Part shown: positions 48,753 through 57,526 of the stretch, piece after piece | Position numbering within the stretch: position 1 is the stretch's first letter | Layout of the letters: each line of letters begins with the position of its first letter | NCBI RefSeq assembly: GCF_004217215.1 | Contig: NZ_SHKP01000007.1 | Coordinates: 124,001 to 188,000, forward strand | Reading direction: 5' to 3' | From: Rivibacter subsaxonicus | GTDB taxonomy: Bacteria > Pseudomonadota > Gammaproteobacteria > Burkholderiales > Burkholderiaceae_C | DNA: 64,000 bases | Position numbers and translations under genes: made by a program | The notes under the pieces: generated by a model | Seen by the model: only the letters and a program-made list of their open reading frames with translations | Database searches by the model: none | What the model was told of the DNA's origin: nothing

Positions 48753-51656
48753 ATGCAAGCCGCCATCACCAGCGCTTCCGCCACCACGCCCACGCCTGCC
48801 GCCGGTGCCGCCACGCCGGCCCCCGCTTCGGCCTACGCCGGTTTCCAGATCATCCGCCGCAATGGCGCGGTGGTCGCCTTCGAGCCGCACAAGATCGCGG
48901 TGGCGCTGATGAAGGCCTTCCTTGCGGTGCATGGCGCGCAGGGCGCGGCCTCGGCCAGCGTGCGCGAGACGGTCGACCAGCTGACCGAGTCGGTGGTGCG
49001 CGCGCTGTTGCGCTCGCGTCCGGGCGGCGGCACCTTCCACATCGAGGACATCCAGGACGCGGTCGAGCTCGGCCTGATGCGCGGCGGTCACCATGAAGTG
49101 GCGCGCGCCTATGTTCTGTACCGCGAACGCCGTGCCCAGGAACGCCTGGCCAAGGGTCAGCCGCCGGTGGCGGCGGCATCCATGCTGCACGTGATCGACC
49201 GCGGCCAGCGCGTGCCGCTCGACATGGCGGCGCTGACGGCACTGCTCGAGTCCTCGTGCGTCAACCTCGGCAGCGAGGTCAAGGCGGCACCGATCCTGGC
49301 CGAGACCCAGCGCAACCTTTACGACGGCGTGCCGATCGACGAGGTCTACAAGGCCGCCATCCTGGCCGCGCGCACGCTGATCGAGAAGGACCCGGCCTAC
49401 ACCCGCGCCACCGCGCGCCTGCTGCTGCACACGATCCGTCGCGAGATCCTCGGCGGCGAGGTCACGCAGGAGCAGATGCACCTGCGCTATGCCGACTACT
49501 TCCCCGGCTTCATCCGCAAGGGCGTGCAGGCCGAGTTGCTCGACGAGAAGCTGCTGAGCTTCGACCTCGTGCGCCTGGGCGCCGCACTGAAGGCCGAGCG
49601 CGACCTGCAATTCGACTACCTCGGCCTGCAGACGCTCTACGACCGCTACTTCCTGCACGTGAAGAAGCAGCGCATCGAGATGCCGCAGGCCTTCTTCATG
49701 CGCGTGGCGATGGGCCTGGCGCTCAACGAGACCGACCGCGAGGGGCGCGCGATCGAGTTCTACGAAGTGCTGTCGAGCTTCGACTTCATGTCGAGCACGC
49801 CGACGCTGTTCAACGCCGGCACGCTGCGCTCGCAGCTCTCGAGCTGCTACCTGACCACGGTGGCCGACGACCTCGACGGCATCTACGAGGCGATCAAGGA
49901 GAACGCGCTGCTCTCCAAGTTCGCCGGCGGCCTCGGCAACGACTGGACGCCGGTGCGCGCCTTGGGCTCGCACATCAAGGGCACCAACGGCGAGAGCCAG
50001 GGCGTGGTGCCGTTCCTGAAGGTGGTCAACGACACCGCGATCGCGGTCAACCAGGGCGGCAAGCGCAAGGGCGCGGTCTGCGCCTACCTCGAGAGCTGGC
50101 ACCTCGACATCGAGGAGTTCCTCGAGCTGCGCAAGAACACCGGCGACGACCGCCGCCGCACGCACGACATGAACACCGCGAACTGGGTGCCCGACCTGTT
50201 CATGCGGCGCGTGATGGAAGGCGGCGAGTGGACGCTGTTCTCGCCCTCGACCTGCCCCGACCTGCACGACAAGTTCGGCCTCGAGTTCGAGCGCGCCTAC
50301 AGCGCCTACGAGGCCAAGACGCGCAGCGGCGAGATCAAGCTCTTCAAGCGCATGCCGGCCAAGGACCTGTGGCGCAAGATGCTCTCGATGCTGTTCGAGA
50401 CCGGCCACCCGTGGATCACCTTCAAGGATCCGTGCAACGTGCGCTCGCCGCAGCAGCACGTGGGCGTGGTGCATTCGAGCAACCTGTGCACCGAGATCAC
50501 GCTCAACACCAACGACAGCGAGATCGCGGTCTGCAACCTCGGCTCGGTCAACCTGGCGCAGCACGTCAAGGACGGCAAGATCGACCAGGTCAAGCTGAAG
50601 AAGACGGTGTCGACCGCGATGCGCATGCTCGACAACGTGATCGACATCAACTACTACGCCGTCAAGAAGGCCAAGGACTCCAACCTCAAGCATCGCCCGG
50701 TGGGCCTGGGCCTGATGGGCTTCCAGGACGCGCTGTACCAGCTGCGCATTCCCTACGCCAGCGATGCCGCGGTGGAGTTTGCCGACCGCTCGACCGAGGC
50801 GCTGTGCTACTACGCCTACTGGGCCTCGACCGAACTCGCCGCCGAGCGCGGCAGCTACAGCAGCTACACCGGTTCGCTGTGGGACCGCGGCATCCTGCCC
50901 TGCGACACGCTCGACCTGCTGGCGCACGAACGTGGCGGCTATGTCGAAGTCGACCGCTCGAGCTCGCTCGACTGGGCCGCGCTGCGTGGCCAGATCCGGG
51001 CCCGTGGCATGCGCAACAGCAACTGCGTGGCGATCGCGCCGACCGCGACCATCAGCAACATCATCGGCGTCGACGCGTCGATCGAGCCCTCGTTCAGCAA
51101 CCTCTCGGTCAAGAACAACCTCTCGGGCGACTTCACCGTCATCAACGAGTACCTGGTGCGCGACCTGAAGAAGCTCGGCCTGTGGGACGACGTGATGGTG
51201 ATGGACCTCAAGCACTTCGACGGCTCGCTGCGCAAGATCGATCGCGTGCCCGAGGACCTGAAGAACCTCTACGCGACCGCCTTCGAGGTCGAGACCCAGT
51301 GGCTGGTCGAGGCTGCGGCGCGTCGCCAGAAGTGGATCGACCAGGCACAGAGCCTCAACATCTACATGGCCGGTGCATCGGGCAAGAAGCTCGACGAGAC
51401 CTACAAGCTCGCGTGGCTGCGTGGCCTCAAGACCACCTACTACCTGCGCACGATGGGTGCGACGCATGCCGAGAAGAGCACTGTCACCAGCGGCCAGCTC
51501 AACGCGGTGTCGTCGCAGAGCGGCGGTGGTGCCGGCATGAGTGCAGGCGCGGCGCACGCGGTGCCTGTGGTGACGCCCGCGATCGATGCAGCACTGCCCG
51601 CGACCGACATGAAGTTCTGCTCGATCGACAACCCGGACTGCGAAGCCTGTCAGTAA
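48753..51656 (+). CDS. nrdA: Ribonucleotide reductase class Ia large subunit
   Basis: A 967-residue NrdA reducing ribonucleoside diphosphates. After a disordered Ala/Thr-rich start, an ATP-cone allosteric domain occupies about residues 30-125 (IIRRNGAVVAFEPHKIAVAL). The active-site cysteines are in LSSCYLTTV, SNLCTEI and VCNLGSVNL, and the C-terminus CEACQ is the mobile redox pair. AGAGGAAG precedes ATG 48753. It is about 200 residues longer than E. coli NrdA, as usual for betaproteobacterial forms. Controlled by the NrdR boxes upstream. Confidence 0.95.
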   Translation: MQAAITSASATTPTPAAGAATPAPASAYAGFQIIRRNGAVVAFEPHKIAVALMKAFLAVHGAQGAASASVRETVDQLTESVVRALLRSRPGGGTFHIEDIQDAVELGLMRGGHHEVARAYVLYRERRAQERLAKGQPPVAAASMLHVIDRGQRVPLDMAALTALLESSCVNLGSEVKAAPILAETQRNLYDGVPIDEVYKAAILAARTLIEKDPAYTRATARLLLHTIRREILGGEVTQEQMHLRYADYFPGFIRKGVQAELLDEKLLSFDLVRLGAALKAERDLQFDYLGLQTLYDRYFLHVKKQRIEMPQAFFMRVAMGLALNETDREGRAIEFYEVLSSFDFMSSTPTLFNAGTLRSQLSSCYLTTVADDLDGIYEAIKENALLSKFAGGLGNDWTPVRALGSHIKGTNGESQGVVPFLKVVNDTAIAVNQGGKRKGAVCAYLESWHLDIEEFLELRKNTGDDRRRTHDMNTANWVPDLFMRRVMEGGEWTLFSPSTCPDLHDKFGLEFERAYSAYEAKTRSGEIKLFKRMPAKDLWRKMLSMLFETGHPWITFKDPCNVRSPQQHVGVVHSSNLCTEITLNTNDSEIAVCNLGSVNLAQHVKDGKIDQVKLKKTVSTAMRMLDNVIDINYYAVKKAKDSNLKHRPVGLGLMGFQDALYQLRIPYASDAAVEFADRSTEALCYYAYWASTELAAERGSYSSYTGSLWDRGILPCDTLDLLAHERGGYVEVDRSSSLDWAALRGQIRARGMRNSNCVAIAPTATISNIIGVDASIEPSFSNLSVKNNLSGDFTVINEYLVRDLKKLGLWDDVMVMDLKHFDGSLRKIDRVPEDLKNLYATAFEVETQWLVEAAARRQKWIDQAQSLNIYMAGASGKKLDETYKLAWLRGLKTTYYLRTMGATHAEKSTVTSGQLNAVSSQSGGGAGMSAGAAHAVPVVTPAIDAALPATDMKFCSIDNPDCEACQ

Positions 51657-51672
51657 TTTCTTCATGCGTGCA

Positions 51673-51704
51673 CGACGTGTGATCGACGCATCGATCACAC
51701 GTCG
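51673..51704 (+). terminator. 14 bp perfect hairpin between nrdA and nrdB
   Basis: CGACGTGTGATCGA (51673-51686), loop CGCA and TCGATCACACGTCG (51691-51704). It begins 16 bases after the nrdA stop. No U-tract follows, so it may protect the nrdA 3-prime end or adjust the NrdA to NrdB ratio. Confidence 0.55.
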
Positions 51705-51776
51705 AAGCACACGATCTCGTTGCTCTCTCGCGATGCATGAGGGCAACAACCGCGAGCTCGCGATGTCAACATTTGC

Positions 51777-51805
51777 TTGGTGTTGGCACGCAACACTCCG
51801 ATAAT
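51777..51805 (+). promoter_or_regulatory. Candidate nrdB promoter
   Basis: TTGGTG (51777-51782), 17 bases and GATAAT (51800-51805), 23 bases before the nrdB ATG. It would let nrdB be transcribed separately, outside the NrdR boxes. Confidence 0.45.
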
Positions 51806-51828
51806 TCATTTCATAGGAAGTCCCCGTC

Positions 51829-53031
51829 ATGCTGGTCTGGGAAGACGACATCAGGTCCACCTCGCAAGCGAGTCATCTCTCCTCGCAGCCTTCGCCTCGC
51901 GAAGTGCCGCAGGCGCCAGCGTCACCCCTGTTGTCGAACCTGAGCGCGGCTTCGTTCGACGCTCCGTTGCCGACGCCGACCGCACCGAGCACAGCGGTTA
52001 ACGCAAGCACGCAGCGCCGCGTCAACGCGGCTGACAAGCGCATCATCAACGGCCAGACCGATGTCAATCAGCTGGTGCCGTTCAAGTACAAATGGGCCTG
52101 GGAGAAGTACCTCGCCACCTGTGCCAATCACTGGATGCCGCAGGAAGTGAGCATGGCGCGCGACATCGCGCTGTGGCGCGATCCGAACGGACTCTCCGAC
52201 GACGAGCGCCGCATCATCAAGCGCAACCTCGGCTTCTTCGTGACCGCCGACTCGCTCGCCGCCAACAACATCGTGCTCGGCACCTATCGCCACATCACGG
52301 CGCCCGAGTGCAGGCAGTTCCTGTTGCGCCAGGCCTTCGAAGAGGCGATCCACACGCACGCCTACCAGTACATCGTCGAGTCGCTCGGCATCGACGAGAG
52401 CGAGATCTTCAACGCCTATCACGAGGTCAAGTCGATCCGCGACAAGGACGAGTTCCTGATCCCCTTCATCGAGGCGATCATGGATCCGAACTTCAAGACC
52501 GGTACGCACGAGGCCGACCAGACGCTGCTAAAGAGCCTGATCGTCTTTGCCTGTCTGATGGAAGGCCTGTTCTTCTACGTCGGCTTCACGCAGATCCTCG
52601 CCCTTGGTCGGCAGAACAAGATGACCGGCGCGTCGACGCAGTACCAGTACATCCTGCGCGACGAGTCGATGCACTGCAACTTCGGCATCGACCTGATCAA
52701 CCAGCTCAAGGCCGAGAACCCGCATCTGTGGACGACGGAGTTCAAGGCCGAGATCAAGGCCCTGTTCCAGAAAGCCGTCGAGCTGGAGTACCGCTACGCC
52801 GAAGACACCATGCCGCGTGGCGTGCTGGGCATGAACGCGAGCATGTTCAAGGGCTATCTGCGCTACATCGCGAACCGGCGCGCGGTGCAGATCGGCCTTG
52901 GGGATCTCTTCCCGAACGAGGAGAACCCGTTTCCGTGGATGAGTGAAATGATCGACCTGAAGAAGGAAACCAACTTCTTCGAGGGTCGCGTCACCGAGTA
53001 CCAATCGGGTGGCGCGCTCTCGTGGGATTGA
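51829..53031 (+). CDS. nrdB: Ribonucleotide reductase class Ia small subunit
   Basis: A 400-residue di-iron subunit that generates the tyrosyl radical. The motif [16 protein letters not shown] aligns with E. coli ETIHSRSY, so the iron-binding Glu and His and the radical Tyr are all present; [14 protein letters not shown] supplies further ligands. The first 65 residues are a Ser/Pro/Ala-rich extension. AGGAAG lies eight bases before ATG 51829. The C-terminus GGALSWD binds NrdA. It lies 172 bases after nrdA. Confidence 0.94.
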   Translation: MLVWEDDIRSTSQASHLSSQPSPREVPQAPASPLLSNLSAASFDAPLPTPTAPSTAVNASTQRRVNAADKRIINGQTDVNQLVPFKYKWAWEKYLATCANHWMPQEVSMARDIALWRDPNGLSDDERRIIKRNLGFFVTADSLAANNIVLGTYRHITAPECRQFLLRQAFEEAIHTHAYQYIVESLGIDESEIFNAYHEVKSIRDKDEFLIPFIEAIMDPNFKTGTHEADQTLLKSLIVFACLMEGLFFYVGFTQILALGRQNKMTGASTQYQYILRDESMHCNFGIDLINQLKAENPHLWTTEFKAEIKALFQKAVELEYRYAEDTMPRGVLGMNASMFKGYLRYIANRRAVQIGLGDLFPNEENPFPWMSEMIDLKKETNFFEGRVTEYQSGGALSWD

Positions 53032-53192
53032 GGACTTCCCGTGGCGCCTTCGACGCTGCAGGTCATGACGAGACAGACGGGATCGAGATTCGCGGCTTGA
53101 TGGTCGGCAACACAGAAGTGCCGCCGTCGAGTCGCCACTGAATTCACTGCACCGGAGCGTCTCTCCAGGCAGCCCCATGGGCAGTGAATCGC

Positions 53193-53221
53193 CGAGTTGC
53201 TCGAGCAGCTCGGTGTTTTTG
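53193..53221 (+). terminator. Intrinsic terminator downstream of nrdB
   Basis: CCGAGTTGC, loop TCGA and GCAGCTCGG form a 9 bp stem with one G-U, followed by TGTTTTT (53215-53221). It lies only 24 bases before the histone-like ATG, so it may also act in the leader of that gene. Confidence 0.75.
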
Positions 53222-53244
53222 CAACTTGATCAAGGAGAATCGAA

Positions 53245-53739
53245 ATGGCAACTGCGAAAAAGGCTGCGGCAAAGAAGGCCCCGGCGAAGAAGGCTGCGGT
53301 GAAGAAGGCCGTCGGCAAGAAGATCGTCAAGGCCGCCGTGAAGAAGGCTGTGGCCAAGAAGATCATCAAGAAGGCCGTCGTGAAGAAGGCCGTGGCCAAG
53401 AAGGTCGCCAAGCCGGCGGTGAAGAAGGCTGTCGCCAAGAAGGTCGCCAAGCCGGCGGCGAAGAAGGCTGTCGCCAAGAAGGTCGCCAAGGCCGCTGTGA
53501 AGAAGGCTGTGGTGAAGAAGGTCGCAAAGGCCGCGGTGAAGAAGGCTGTGGTCAAGAAGGCCGCCGCCAAGAAGCCGGCTGCGAAGAAGGCCGCTGCCAA
53601 GCCTGCTGCCAAGAAGCCTGCTGCCAAGAAGCCGGCTGCGAAGAAGGCCGCTGCGCCTGCCAAGCCTGCTGCACCTGCCGCGAAGACCACGCTCAGCCCC
53701 CAGGCTGCCTGGCCCTTCCCGACCGGCGTGAAGCCCTGA
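53245..53739 (+). CDS. Histone H1-like Lys/Ala repeat DNA-binding protein
   Basis: A 164-residue protein made of Lys-Lys-Ala/Val repeats (AAKKA, VKKAV, AKKVAK) through residues 1-150, then a short non-basic tail TLSPQAAWPFPTGVKP. The composition and repeat type are those of bacterial H1-like or AlgP-like nucleoid proteins that bind DNA non-specifically. AAGGAG lies eight bases before ATG 53245. Alternative frames are also open because of the repeated codons and should not be annotated. Repeat number may vary between strains. A terminator lies on each side. Confidence 0.9.
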   Translation: MATAKKAAAKKAPAKKAAVKKAVGKKIVKAAVKKAVAKKIIKKAVVKKAVAKKVAKPAVKKAVAKKVAKPAAKKAVAKKVAKAAVKKAVVKKVAKAAVKKAVVKKAAAKKPAAKKAAAKPAAKKPAAKKPAAKKAAAPAKPAAPAAKTTLSPQAAWPFPTGVKP

Positions 53740-53762
53740 TCGAGAAGCTCGCTTCTCTTTCG

Positions 53763-53790
53763 AAGCCCGGCTCCGGCCGGGCTTTTTGTT
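53763..53790 (+). terminator. Rho-independent terminator of the histone-like gene
   Basis: AAGCCCGG, a six-base loop and CCGGGCTT make an 8 bp stem that runs into TTTTTGTTTT. Classical intrinsic terminator. Confidence 0.92.
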
Positions 53791-53851
53791 TTCCCGATGC
53801 GCCGTGCGACGCGGCGATGCGGCCTTTGAGCTCTGCCGAAGGCGCGATGCC

Positions 53852-54214
53852 TTAGTGCACGTGCGGCATTATCGGCTGGGTGTCGGCGAAGGCTGCAATC
53901 TCGCGCGTGCGGCTGTCTCCGGCGATGAGGCCGGCCTCGAGTGCGACACGCTGAGCCGCCGCTTCGGCGCTCGCGTCGCGCTCCTCGCGCTGCTCGTTGC
54001 TCAGCGGCGGGCGCCTGGCCAGTTCTTCCTGCAGCTGGCCGACCTGGCGTCGCGCCTGCTTCAGGCGAATCGTCGCCTGCTCCTTGGTGCGCTCGACCTT
54101 GCCTTGCAGCGCCAGCAGCTGGCGCATGTACCAGCGACTGGTGCTCCACCAGGCCAGCACCGCGGCCGCCATCGCGGTGAACACGGGCAACAGCCAGAAC
54201 AGCAGGTTGGTCAT
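53852..54214 (-). CDS. Membrane-anchored coiled-coil protein, unknown
   Basis: A 120-residue protein with one N-terminal membrane helix (residues 4-24) followed by a coiled coil (about 33-75, KVERTKEQATIRLKQARRQV) and an acidic Ala-rich tail. ATG 54214 has AGGAG six bases upstream; the longer frame to 54289 has no binding site. I do not recognise a family. It converges on the histone-like gene. The 191 bases upstream, to the kinase gene at 54406, show no further feature. Confidence 0.65.
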   Translation of the reverse strand: MTNLLFWLLPVFTAMAAAVLAWWSTSRWYMRQLLALQGKVERTKEQATIRLKQARRQVGQLQEELARRPPLSNEQREERDASAEAAAQRVALEAGLIAGDSRTREIAAFADTQPIMPHVH

Positions 54215-54405
54215 CGGGTTCTCCTCGCTTTGTGTTGGTGCGGCCTGCCCATCCGTCGATCGAGGTGGCGCCGTTTCAAATTGACACAACCATAACGTCG
54301 CCGGCGCGACAAGGCGCGTGCATTCGGCACGCCGTCACACGCTCCTGCGGGGGATGAAGGGCCGCGCAGTGTGCAGTTGCTAACGCTGCACGGGCGCTCG
54401 CAAGT

Positions 54406-55326
54406 TCAGGCGCTGGTGTCGAGCCCGAGCGCGACCGGATCGAGCCGGTGGTTCTGCACACCGGCGGTCGCGATCTTGATGGCGCCGACGCGGTTGCCGA
54501 GCGCGGCGCAGCGCGCCAGGTCCCAACCGCGTTCGAGGCCGTAGAGCAACGCGCCGCGGAAGGCGTCGCCGCAGCCGGTCGGGTCGACCACCTCGGCGGC
54601 AGGCACGCCCGGCACGCGCTGCGATTGGCCGTCGATCCACAGTTCGCAGCCCTCGGCGCCGAGCGTGACGACGACGCCGCGGATGTTGGGACGGCGCGAG
54701 ATCTCGGCCGCCGACAGCCCGGTGCGATCCTGCAGCATGCGGCCTTCGTAGTCGTTGACGGCGACCCAGCTCGCCTGGTCGACGAAGCGCAGCAGGTCGG
54801 CGCCGTCGAACATCGGCAGGCCCTGGCCCGGATCGAAGACGAAGGGAATCTTCGCCGCAGCCAGCTGTTCGGCGTGCGAGATCATTGCCTCGCGCCCATC
54901 GGGGGCGACGATCGCCAGCGCGATGTCGGCCCGCGGCCGCACCGGCGTCAGGTGCGCCGACTGCATCGCACCCGGGTGGAAGGCGGTGATCTGGTTGCTG
55001 TCTCGGTCGGTGATGATGATTGCCTGCGCGGTATGGCTGTCGCTCACCGAACGCACGAAGCTGGTGTCGATGCCAAGGCCGTTCATGCGCTCCAGGTAGC
55101 CGCCGCCGTCGGTGCCGACCGCCGCCATCACCACCGGTTCGCCGCCGAGCGCCTTCAGCGTGTAGGCGATGTTGCCGGCACAGCCGCCGAACTCGCGCCG
55201 CAGCGTCGGCACGAGGAAGGATGTGTTCAGGATGTGGATCTGCTCGGGCAGGATCTGGTCGGCAAAGCGGCCGGGGAAGACCGTGATCGTGTCGAAGGCG
55301 AGCGAACCGCAAATGAGGGCGGACAT
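54406..55326 (-). CDS. PfkB-family carbohydrate kinase, adenosine kinase-like
   Basis: A 306-residue ribokinase-family enzyme. SLAFDTITVFPGRFADQILP and REFGGCAGNIAYTLKALGG are the substrate motif region, and VVDPTGCGDAFRGALLYGL holds the catalytic Asp and anion hole. The block FPGRF-x-QILPE-x-IH closely resembles bacterial adenosine kinases such as the mycobacterial one, so adenosine is the likeliest substrate; another nucleoside or sugar cannot be excluded. It follows the DUF3426 gene by 42 bases. Confidence 0.82.
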   Translation of the reverse strand: MSALICGSLAFDTITVFPGRFADQILPEQIHILNTSFLVPTLRREFGGCAGNIAYTLKALGGEPVVMAAVGTDGGGYLERMNGLGIDTSFVRSVSDSHTAQAIIITDRDSNQITAFHPGAMQSAHLTPVRPRADIALAIVAPDGREAMISHAEQLAAAKIPFVFDPGQGLPMFDGADLLRFVDQASWVAVNDYEGRMLQDRTGLSAAEISRRPNIRGVVVTLGAEGCELWIDGQSQRVPGVPAAEVVDPTGCGDAFRGALLYGLERGWDLARCAALGNRVGAIKIATAGVQNHRLDPVALGLDTSA

Positions 55327-55368
55327 GGTGTTCGGTGATGAGGTGGGAGTGAACCCCGGGCGCGGTGC

Positions 55369-56493
55369 TCAGGGGTAGAAGAGTTCGATGCTGTAGCCGG
55401 CCACGCGGATGCCGTTGCTGGTACTGAAGACCAGTTCGAGCGGCAGTTCGCGGCCGGGTTCGAGCACCGCCGGCGGCAAGGCCCGGGCCGCACTCCTGCG
55501 TGCCGCAGCACCGTCTCCGGCCGCGTCGGCCAACGAGACCCGGAAGCTCTCGGGCGGCAGCACGCGACGCACGACGGTGGCGCCGCTGCTGTCGGTCAGT
55601 TGCAGGTCGACCGCTGGCAACGCCACTGGCAGTTCGTCGCGGTTGCGCAGCGAGATCTCGAGCCGGTAGCCGCTGCCATCGGCGGCGCGATTGAGCGCAC
55701 TGCCGTCGACCACCACCGACTGGATGCGTCGCAGTGGCTCGATGCTGCAGCCCAGCGGCTCGCACAGCGCGACGAGCGCCGGTCCGGCCTGCGGCCAGCG
55801 TGCCACGATCGGATCGCGAAAGTGCAGGCCGAGCTGCAGGACCAGCCCCAGCAGCAGCAGCAGCACGCCGCCGGCCAGCGCGACCTGCACGCCCGGGCGC
55901 TGCCAGCGCGCGGCGCGGTCGGCCTCGCGCACGAAGGCCGGGGTCAGCTCGTCGGCGGCGTGGATCGTTGGCGCGCCTTCGTCGTGCCGCGGGTCGAAGG
56001 CCTCGGCCTCGAAGCGTGCCGCGGCCGCGGCATGCGCGGCATTGGCATCGTCGGCGACCTCGGTCGGAAACTCGCTTGGGAAGCGCGCGTCGACGAAGTC
56101 GTCGTGACTGCCGCGTCGCGCATCGATGGCCGCCTCGAACAGCGCATCGATCGGCGGCGGCTCGTGGGCGACGCTGGAGACGAACTCGTCTTCCTGCGCC
56201 GCCTGGCGTGGCGTCTGGGCCGCCGTGTCGTCGACGGCTTCCTCGGCCGGCGGCGGGATGCGGCTGGCGACGAACTCGCCGGCGCCCGGCTGCAGGCGCG
56301 GGTCGCCGATCCTGGCGGCGGCCGCCGGCGTCAGGCGCGGCGGGCTCTCGCGTCCAAGGTCGAAGAGCCCGTCCAGCGCGTTGAAGACCTCGCTGCAGCG
56401 GCCGCAGCGCACCCAGCCCTCGGAGACCTTGAGCTGATCCTGCACGACGCGAAAGATCGTGCCGCAGGCGGTGCAGCGGGTGGCCAGGCTCAT
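55369..56493 (-). CDS. Zinc-ribbon and DUF3426 membrane protein
   Basis: A 374-residue protein. The N-terminal MJ0042-type zinc ribbon is CTACGTIFRV ... VRCGRCSEVFNA (residues 8-40). An acidic, probably disordered region follows to about 200, then one membrane helix (VQVALAGGVLLLLLGLVLQL) and a DUF3426 domain (about 235-374) on the far side. The family stands next to prmA in many betaproteobacteria; function unknown. It begins 12 bases after prmA. Confidence 0.85.
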   Translation of the reverse strand: MSLATRCTACGTIFRVVQDQLKVSEGWVRCGRCSEVFNALDGLFDLGRESPPRLTPAAAARIGDPRLQPGAGEFVASRIPPPAEEAVDDTAAQTPRQAAQEDEFVSSVAHEPPPIDALFEAAIDARRGSHDDFVDARFPSEFPTEVADDANAAHAAAAARFEAEAFDPRHDEGAPTIHAADELTPAFVREADRAARWQRPGVQVALAGGVLLLLLGLVLQLGLHFRDPIVARWPQAGPALVALCEPLGCSIEPLRRIQSVVVDGSALNRAADGSGYRLEISLRNRDELPVALPAVDLQLTDSSGATVVRRVLPPESFRVSLADAAGDGAAARRSAARALPPAVLEPGRELPLELVFSTSNGIRVAGYSIELFYP

Positions 56494-56505
56494 CGCATCC
56501 CGGCG

Positions 56506-57411
56506 CTAGTGGCGGCGCCGCCCGGTCATCAGGATCCAGCCGTCTTCCTGGTCGGCGACATCGATCTCGAGCCCGGTCGCGGCGTAGCAGTCGCGCAGTT
56601 CCTGCGCCTGGCGCTCGAGGATGCCGGCCATCACGAGCCGGCCGCCGGGCGCCACGTGCGCCACCAGCAGCGGCGCCAGCAGCTTGAGCGGCGTGGCCAG
56701 GATGTTGGCCAGCACCAGCGGGTAGGCGCCGGCCGGCGAGCCTGCGAGTTCGGGCAGGCCGCTGTTGAGCACGACGCCGTTGGCGGCTGCGTTGGCCTCG
56801 GTCGAGGTCACCGCGGCCGGGTCGATGTCGACCGCATCGATTGCTCCGGCACCGAACTTGGCGGCGCCGACCGCGAGGATGCCGGAGCCGCAGCCGTAGT
56901 CGAGCACGCGCGCACCGCGCACCGCCTCCGGGTGGGTCGCAATCCAGCGCAGGCACATGCGCGTGGTCGGGTGGGTGCCGGTGCCGAAGGCCAGGCCCGG
57001 ATCGAGCCGGATCAGCGTGCTGGCGGCGGCGGGCGGCTCATGCCAGCTCGGTACGATCCAGAAGCTCGGCGTGACCTCCACCGGCGCGAACTGCGACTGC
57101 GTCAGCCGTACCCAGTCCTCGTCGGGCACCGGCTGCAGTGCCTGCACATGCACCTCGGTCGCCCAGTCCTGGGCCAGCAGCACGGTGGCGGCCTCGGTGG
57201 CGGTGGCCTCGTCTGGGAACAGCGCCTTGATGACCGAATGCGCCCAGCCGGCGCGTGGCGCCGGCATGCCGGGCTCGCCGAAGAGGGCCTGCTCGACATC
57301 GGTGTCCGCGTCGGCGTCCTCGACGCTGACGGCCAGCGCCTCGAGCTCCATCAGCGCGTCGCTGACGATCTCGACCTGCGACTCGTCGGCGAGCAGCACC
57401 AACTCGATCAT
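56506..57411 (-). CDS. prmA: Ribosomal protein L11 methyltransferase
   Basis: A 301-residue enzyme trimethylating L11. The N-terminal substrate-recognition domain covers residues 1-90, then DPGLAFGTGTHPTTRMCL, VLDYGCGSGILAVGAAKFGA (SAM motif) and LVLANILATPLKLLAP (catalytic NIL block). ATG 57411 gives the canonical MIELVL start. Upstream the frame runs into a GC-rich repeat element shared with the queE region. Confidence 0.94.
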   Translation of the reverse strand: MIELVLLADESQVEIVSDALMELEALAVSVEDADADTDVEQALFGEPGMPAPRAGWAHSVIKALFPDEATATEAATVLLAQDWATEVHVQALQPVPDEDWVRLTQSQFAPVEVTPSFWIVPSWHEPPAAASTLIRLDPGLAFGTGTHPTTRMCLRWIATHPEAVRGARVLDYGCGSGILAVGAAKFGAGAIDAVDIDPAAVTSTEANAAANGVVLNSGLPELAGSPAGAYPLVLANILATPLKLLAPLLVAHVAPGGRLVMAGILERQAQELRDCYAATGLEIDVADQEDGWILMTGRRRH

Positions 57412-57455
57412 CGCGCGGCCAGCCGGGCGCCGGGCCGCTCCCAAGCCCGGCTGCG

Positions 57456-57520
57456 CCCCAAGGGCCACGCAGGGGCCCCTTCGGGTCCCTGGGGGCAGCG
57501 AACGAAGTGAGCGTGGGGGC
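57456..57520 (-). repeat. REP-like GC-rich element between accC and prmA
   Basis: On the minus strand it runs from CCCCCACGCTCACTTCG through GCCCCCAGGGACC and GAAGGGGCCCC to CCCTTGGGGCGC. It shares the C-run / G-run layout and the CTTGGGG end with the element at 9477-9552, and in both cases points at the downstream gene. Confidence 0.55.
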
Positions 57521-57526
57521 GCACGT

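Noticed and set aside
53134-53141. CGCCACTG resembling the end of a cobalamin riboswitch box near nrdB
   Set aside because: Only eight bases match, none of the other conserved riboswitch parts is present, and it lies after nrdB, not before it.
53142-53190. Inverted repeat ATTCACTGC / GCAGTGAAT in the nrdB to histone gap
   Set aside because: Nine-base arms 31 bases apart without further structure; could be an operator but nothing supports it.
53184-53855. 223-codon frame over the histone-like gene
   Set aside because: It is the shifted reading of the same Lys/Ala repeats and gives an artificial Glu/Cys/Gly repeat; the KKA frame has the ribosome binding site and a known composition.
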